NCBI GenBank assembly: GCA_012295275.1
Contig: CM022675.1
Span: 16,969,689-16,999,688, forward strand
Origin: Chrysomallon squamiferum
Lineage: Eukaryota; Mollusca; Gastropoda; Neomphalida; Peltospiridae
Direction: 5' to 3'
DNA: 30,000 bases
The translations under genes and the position numbers were made by a program. Under the pieces are notes generated by a model, which saw nothing but the letters and a program-made list of their open reading frames with translations, searched no databases and had not been told where the DNA came from. Below, one piece after another: positions 26,123-30,000 of this stretch. Numbering within the stretch: the stretch's first letter is position 1; each line of letters opens with the position of its first letter.

Positions 26123-28034
26123 GTGTTTATTGCACAGTCAGACTCTCTCTTTCTCAAAATATTTTATTATCCTGCTATCCTCAATAATAAATCTTGTATT
26201 AGAATTTTTGTTTCTTTTTTATAGAATTATGTAATGATGACCAGTGTAAATGTAATGAGGGATATACTCTGAAAGCTGGTGTCTGTTACAGTAAGATTGT
26301 TTTCTTTTCTTTTTCTTTTTTTTATTAATCTGTGTGTGTATATTTACAAAAACTAATCATCATTCTTGCTGTCTCTCAAAATAAAAGACTATTTTTATAT
26401 ATAAATACATTTTATTATACATCTTTATCAGAAATGAGTACTAGTACTTTTTTATTTTTACATTTAGGGTTATGTCCTGATGCTATATGTAATGATATAA
26501 ATAGTTACTGTAAGGATGAAAAATGTATATGCGATGAGGGATACACTATGAAAGATGGTATCTGTTATGGTAAGATTCATACATGCATGTTTATTTATAA
26601 AATCTAATTCTCTCTCACTTTCCATCCTCCTTTTTCAACCATTTCTCTCTTTCACAAATCCTCTGGTAATACTTTAATATCTGTTCCTGCTGATTATGAA
26701 GATATTTCATGTACACCATCATTGTTGTTACAATCTTCATCTGTTTTGTTTTATTTTCAGATGTTGAAATTTGTTCAGCAACAATGAAGCCACCTGGATA
26801 CTGTGGCACTAATAAATTATGCAAGTTGGAGGAAATGGACAGTCAATGTTTGTGCTGTGCTGGGTACCATGAAAGTAAAGAAAAACATGCCTGTGTGCCA
26901 GATGGTTAGCAGCAACTACCACATCTTATAACTACCCACCCAAAATACACACACATCCAAAAATACACACACATACAATTATACACACAGAAATACATGC
27001 ATTATACACATACAGAACTACACACCAAAACAGGTACGTATACAAACACAAAAATACATACATATACATACATACACAACTAAACACACAAAAATAGACA
27101 CATATGCACACACAACAACAAATGGCCACACACTGACAAAAATACACACAGTGTATGCACATAAAAACATATTACTACAAATAAAGATAGAGAGTATAAT
27201 GTTTTATAAAACAAACACCATAGAAAACAAATTCAACAAGATACAACTCTGAAGATTAAAAGAAACTATTCATGTTCACAGACATGGTACAAACTGAAAC
27301 ATAAAATAAGTTCACTAATATACAACACACTATTAAAAATATAAAATCACACAAAGTAATGTTTAAAAGAACAAAAAATTAAGAATGCACTAAATCATAC
27401 ATATCTCACTATTTTGCATACATACAAATAACATAAGTTCAGCATATATGATGAACGTAAAATCTAATTTATAACATTAAATACAGGAAAAAGTTAAATA
27501 CATACATTTATTTAACACAAAATTTAAATTTGCATTACAAGACTAACCAGATGTTTTAACTCTTGAATACAGTGTCAGTTTGAAAATAAATGACCAAATC
27601 TTTATTACTCATTTCAGGAACTAAATTTAGTTATGTAGGTAAGAGATAACAAATATCTATTTAAGTTTATGGTTGAAAGTATAATGAAATATAAAGCATA
27701 TAATTTAATATTATTTTTAGTTATAAATTACAAAATAAAACATTTTAAATATAAGTTTTGGAAATCTGTTCTTTTTATTCATATGTTATTGTTATCATTA
27801 CCATTTTGTTGTTGTTGTAATTATATTTATTGTTACTGTTATTATTTTGTTGTTGTGGTAATTATATTTATTCTTATTTTTAATCTTCTAGGAAACAAAA
27901 CATTATGCTGTTCTTTCATGGAAGATCATATTTTGCATGTGTATCAAGATTATATGGTGAATAATAATTTTCATTTTGTTATTATTTCTTCATTTTCTTT
28001 TGGATTTTGTAACTATATAGAGCACATGCCTTAA

Positions 28035-28082
<48 letters not shown>

Positions 28083-29928
28083 TATATGTGTGCCTATGAA
28101 AAGATATTATTTGGAATAGAAAATGTAAATATGGGTATGATGAAACAAAAGAACTGTTAAACTATGATAAGATCATGCTTCTATATCAACCTGTTGTTAT
28201 GTGTATCTTTAAAAATACAAATTAATGTGAAAAAAAACAAATTAGAAAAATAAATGTTGAGACTGAAATTTATTTTATGAAACAGTTTACAATCACATTA
28301 TTTATGTTTATTTAGTCATATGAATAAATGTCAAATGTAAAAAAGAAATGTATACTTCCAGGTTATTTATTGTTTTTTGTGACTGCGGTACTCAGGACAA
28401 TGAGATAATTCTGAACACTGTCATTTTACCCCTTAGTAACTAGATCTTCACAGAATTAGTTCTGTTTTCCTCACAACACCAAACTTTAAATAAGATTAAC
28501 CCAGGATTACATTACTGATTAAATTACAAGTTAAATAACTTGGAAGTATGCAGAATATAGTTAGATCATTTACTTGTGTAAGTTAAGATTTTCTTTAAGT
28601 AGAGATTTTACTGTGAATGAAAGTTATTGTCTAGCATTCTCATTTAACACAGGTGTGTGCAAACGACCATAAAACTTACCAATCAGTTAAAGACTTGTAT
28701 TACAGTTATTGTAAAATAGGCTTTGTTGGATCTACAGCTTCTCTCATTCTTCACTCTGGAGCTTGTGGTAAATCAAACACACACACACATCCAAACAAGC
28801 ACATATACACAGACACATTCAAACAACTCACAAACATATTCAGACATATATACTCAATGTAAACTCAAAAATTAAAATATGGTAACATAAATTTAATAAA
28901 ATCTTACAATTTTTGTTTTTGAATGCATAAACGTTTCTGCTTTGAAAATCAGATTAATAACTGTTTGTGTTATTTTGTATTTGTTCTATCTATTTTTATC
29001 AGACTAAATGTCTTCTGTTTGTTGTTAGTATTTGTACAACTGATTATTTAGACACATAAACTAGCAGTTGTAAATTGGTGCCTCATATAGTTGCACTGAT
29101 TCAGATCTGCAGTTGTTATGTTTTATTCTTTGTAGAATGCCCACAGGACCCAATTTCTATTTTGGGCAGAAACACAAGAACTGTTTAACAACACCATATG
29201 GACATTAGAATAGCTTAATACTAGTAAACATGTGTACATAGTGCCTGGAATAAATAAGTTAAATATTGCAGATATTAAATTTTGTGCTGGTGTTCAAACA
29301 GACTAAATTATGTTCAATAACAGAGCTACACAGGAATGTTTAATTTCATTATTTTGTTTTATCTTCTTTTTTTTTTCTTTTTTTTTAAAAATCATCTCTA
29401 TAATTTGTAATATTTCTGATATTTAATACTATTAATATTTTTTATTTTCAGGAAAAACCAGTTTAGGTATTTGTTTACTTATATAAATGTATGAATGTTA
29501 ACAATAATTTTTCACATCTAAATGCATGCTGCAACCTCTATTGAGTTTCTGAGAAATAATGGGAGCTACACACATCTCCTTTCTCTCACTGTCACTAAGA
29601 ACTATCAGTCAGTGTCTTAGATAGTCCTTTATACTCTTGCATTTCTTTAACCTCTAACAAACAGTTAAACACTATGCCAGATAGATATCTTAGATGTGTG
29701 ATAAAGTCAGAGTGGTAGAACTTTAATTGAAAATAAAAGTAAAAATGAAATAATTAACTTTGTTGTTAAATTCTTTTAAGTCTAGTATTCTATTTTGACA
29801 TTGTAAAATTTTAGATGTGAAATAGGTAAATATTAATACTGTTCTTGATAATCTTTGTTTATTTTACAGCAAAATCCTCTTTGTCTTTACCAGAATGTAA
29901 ATTCAAGCTGCTTTTAATGGCCTTGTAA
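21524..29928 (+). CDS. Secreted EGF/Kazal-like modular protein, paralogue 2 (14 exons visible)
   Basis: Exons are 21524-21572, 22025-22129, 22979-23125, 23625-23695, 24173-24290, 25878-25988, 26225-26290, 26468-26569, 26761-26904, 27618-27638, 27892-27956, 28653-28767, 29452-29466 and 29870-29924. About 395 residues follow in one frame. The order is signal peptide, acidic linker with a half EGF end, A1, B1, EGF1, a four-Cys EGF remnant, EGF3, A2, microexon, B2, short stalk and hydrophobic tail. It is the tandem paralogue of the gene at 7959: same exon lengths for exon 1 (49 nt) and the microexon (21 nt), same phases and the same cassette order. The difference is three EGF-type exons against one, and no Thr-Asp repeat. 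If the last donor (GTAAGA at 29925) is used, the gene continues past the window; if not, it stops at TAA 29926-29928. No frame-breaking lesion is seen. Extracellular; function unknown. Confidence 0.82.
22025..22129 (+). CDS. Exon 2, acidic linker plus half EGF-like tail (paralogue 2)
   Basis: It encodes VSDLDVFAIDDTENTDEDVK, then ECTEKSYVHHDVCF, with donor A|GTAAGT. The terminal C-x11-C[FY] pair aligns with CDKGFYSAHGMCY of paralogue 1. An acceptor nine bases earlier (GAAG, exon start 22016) keeps the frame and would give DSAVSD, like the DPTTAG start in paralogue 1. Confidence 0.75.
22550..22740. repeat. ~50-bp degenerate repeat in the intron before module A1 of paralogue 2
   Basis: It contains ATTGTATAGAGAAAACTTAG, GATTAATGTCAC and GAAATTAAACTGTTGAGGAA, matching units at 9287-9400 and 11860-12060. 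It supports duplication of the intron together with the module. Confidence 0.45.
22979..23125 (+). CDS. Exon 3, module A1 (paralogue 2)
   Basis: It encodes SCPLNIRPPGYCGNDPHC, then SCLCCDGYEEGDSSC and IKIGST. Spacing is C-x9-C-x5-C-x8-C-x-C-C-x9-C, as in the other A modules. Acceptor CATTTTCAG, donor G|GTAATG. Confidence 0.87.
23625..24290 (+). CDS. Exons 4-5, module B1 (Kazal-like, paralogue 2)
   Basis: Exon 23625-23695 encodes EVYTERIENGTCCYFFGKEK and ends KYKE in phase 0; its donor GTTGGT is weak but is the only one that keeps the frame. Exon 24173-24290 encodes GICDKNGIKFNSLQELFIYN, then CKKTGYTG and SCD. The fourth Kazal Cys is replaced by Gln. Confidence 0.84.
24291..25877 (+). other. 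Largest intron of paralogue 2, containing transposon remains
   Basis: A 1,587-base intron. Its 3' half holds the inverted Tc1/mariner relic (about 25080-25690). The 5' half (24420-24960) is mixed sequence without recognisable coding content and may include more of the same or another element. Confidence 0.65.
25081..25690 (-). mobile_element. Decayed Tc1/mariner-family (DDE) transposase relic
   Basis: Read on the minus strand, pieces appear in transposase order but in shifting frames. They are a FLTVRSSVMN-like helix segment (about 25640-25600), ALTDERQFSLTEDKVERT around the second catalytic Asp (about 25470-25410, compare the family's TDESRF), EHQYLCDVLDDR (about 25285-25240, compare EHLWDVLDRR), IQALKREWLHIP (about 25195-25160) and EARGGHIH at the end (about 25105-25082, compare ARGGHTRY). 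In-frame stops and frameshifts show it is dead. No clear terminal inverted repeats or TA duplication were identified. Confidence 0.72.
25878..25988 (+). CDS. Exon 6, EGF-like domain 1 (paralogue 2)
   Basis: It encodes KIGDKDECEKPCQNYSHC, then KCECDDGYQMKHGICH. Six Cys have EGF spacing. Acceptor TTTTACAG; donor A|GTAAGT, phase 1. DKDEC resembles a calcium-binding EGF start only weakly. Confidence 0.87.
26045..26120. repeat. (CT)n microsatellite
   Basis: About 38 CT units in the intron between EGF-like exons 1 and 2 of paralogue 2. Confidence 0.95.
26225..26290 (+). CDS. Exon 7, four-Cys EGF remnant
   Basis: A 66-nt exon encodes KLCNDDQCKCNEGY, then TLKAGVCY. It aligns to EGF3 (26468-26569) with about 12 residues missing between the first Cys and the C4-x-C5 motif, leaving four Cys. 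Acceptor TTTTTATAG and donor A|GTAAGA are sound and the frame stays open, so it is probably expressed rather than a broken exon. Confidence 0.75.
26468..26569 (+). CDS. Exon 8, EGF-like domain 3 (paralogue 2)
   Basis: It encodes RLCPDAICNDINSYC, then KCICDEGYTMKDGICY. Six Cys are at C-x4-C-x6-C-x4-C-x-C-x10-C. Acceptor ACATTTAG, donor G|GTAAGA, phase 1. It is most similar to exon 26225-26290, suggesting a recent local exon duplication. Confidence 0.87.
26761..26904 (+). CDS. Exon 9, module A2 (paralogue 2)
   Basis: It encodes ICSATMKPPGYCGTNKLC, then QCLCCAGYHESKEKHACVPD. Spacing is C-x9-C-x5-C-x8-C-x-C-C-x11-C, identical to A2 of paralogue 1. Acceptor TTATTTTCAG; donor G|GTTAGC is weak. Confidence 0.87.
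26939..27170. repeat. Degenerate ACACA/ATACA-rich tract
   Basis: Interrupted CA repeats with ATACA units directly after the A2 donor. They produce a Cys/Val/Tyr minus-strand frame that is not a gene. Confidence 0.8.
27618..27638 (+). CDS. Exon 10, 21-nt microexon (paralogue 2)
   Basis: Between ATTTCAG and GTAAGA; it adds GTKFSYV in phase 1. It matches the 21-nt microexon of paralogue 1 (GTGDNLI) in length, phase and position. Confidence 0.75.
   Translation, partial: ELNLVM
27892..28767 (+). CDS. Exons 11-12, module B2 (Kazal-like, paralogue 2)
   Basis: Exon 27892-27956 encodes GNKTLCCSFMEDHILH plus VYQDYM, before GTGAAT, phase 0. An alternative donor GTGTAT after ILH would also be phase 0 and remove six residues. 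Exon 28653-28767 encodes VCANDHKTYQSVKDLYYSYC, then KIGFVG and HSGACG. VCANDHKTY is a clear Kazal signature; the fourth Kazal Cys is Lys. Confidence 0.85.
28035..28075. repeat. (CA)n microsatellite
   Basis: About 20 CA units in the phase-0 intron that splits module B2 of paralogue 2. Confidence 0.95.
29452..29466 (+). CDS. Exon 13, 15-nt stalk microexon
   Basis: Between TTTTCAG and GTATTT; it adds GKTSL in phase 1. It corresponds in position to the 33-nt stalk exon of paralogue 1. The donor is weak, and direct splicing from 28767 to 29870 would also keep the frame, so inclusion is uncertain. Confidence 0.55.
   Translation, partial: EKPV
29870..29924 (+). CDS. Exon 14, hydrophobic C-terminal tail (paralogue 2)
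   Basis: It encodes AKSSLSLPECKFKLLLMA and the first two bases of Leu. As in paralogue 1, a GTAAGA donor begins within the last codon and its TAA would be the stop if unspliced (TTG TAA, 29923-29928). The final exon, if used, is outside the window. Confidence 0.7.
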
Positions 29929-29942
29929 GATTTTAAGATTTC

Positions 29943-29986
29943 TGTGTGTGTGTCTGGATGTGTCTCTGTGTGTGTGTGTGTGTGTG
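29943..29986. repeat. (GT)n microsatellite
   Basis: GT units with two interruptions, starting about 18 bases after the last visible donor of paralogue 2. Confidence 0.93.
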
Positions 29987-30000
29987 CAAACACTCATGAT

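Noticed and set aside
25853-26234. Ser-Leu and Arg-Glu repeat frames
   Set aside because: Translations of the (CT)n tract at 26045-26120.
27669-28034. 121-residue open frame
   Set aside because: Intron read-through around the real exon 27892-27956; the frame before and after is AT-rich intron and a CA repeat.

Overview
This is AT-rich animal nuclear DNA: split genes with GT-AG introns and many long microsatellites. Spliceosomal introns, exon-shuffled EGF-like modules, a nose-resistant-to-fluoxetine (NRF-6) type acyltransferase and a decayed Tc1/mariner relic point to an invertebrate. The general character (microsatellite-rich, introns of 0.2-1.6 kb, large secreted cysteine-rich proteins) fits a mollusc or another lophotrochozoan, but the species cannot be named from the sequence. 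All three genes I can support are on the + strand, and their exons were built by hand from splice sites, reading phase and comparison between the modules. Most long open frames in the window are translations of simple repeats.

Layout: (1) 30-4655 holds the last nine coding exons of an NRF-6-like multipass membrane acyltransferase; its 5' end lies outside the window. (2) 4656-7958 is a repeat-rich intergenic spacer. (3) 7959-16039 is a complete 13-exon gene for a secreted or GPI-anchored cysteine-rich protein of about 382 residues. (4) 16040-21523 is a second spacer, again mostly simple repeats, ending in a cluster of CRE-like TGACGT sites. (5) 21524 to the window end is a tandem paralogue of gene 3, with about 395 residues visible; its final exon may lie beyond the edge. 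A Tc1/mariner transposase relic sits inverted in one of its introns (about 25080-25690).

The two paralogues are the main interest. Each has a 49-nt signal-peptide exon, an acidic or Thr/Ser-rich linker exon, and then repeats of a two-part cassette. Module A is EGF-like with a seventh cysteine (C-x9-C-x5-C-x8/9-C-x-C-C-x-G-Y-x-C). Module B is Kazal-like, has a CC pair, and lacks Kazal cysteines II and IV. Copies of A+B flank one EGF-like exon in the first gene and three EGF-like exons in the second. Almost all inter-module introns are phase 1. The Kazal-like module is cut by a phase-0 intron at the same site in all four copies. A 21-nt microexon joins the second A and B modules in both genes. 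The EGF+Kazal pairing recalls follistatin domains, but I do not recognise this exact architecture as a named family. The function is unknown; an extracellular role (protease inhibition, ligand binding or immune surface protein) is only an inference.
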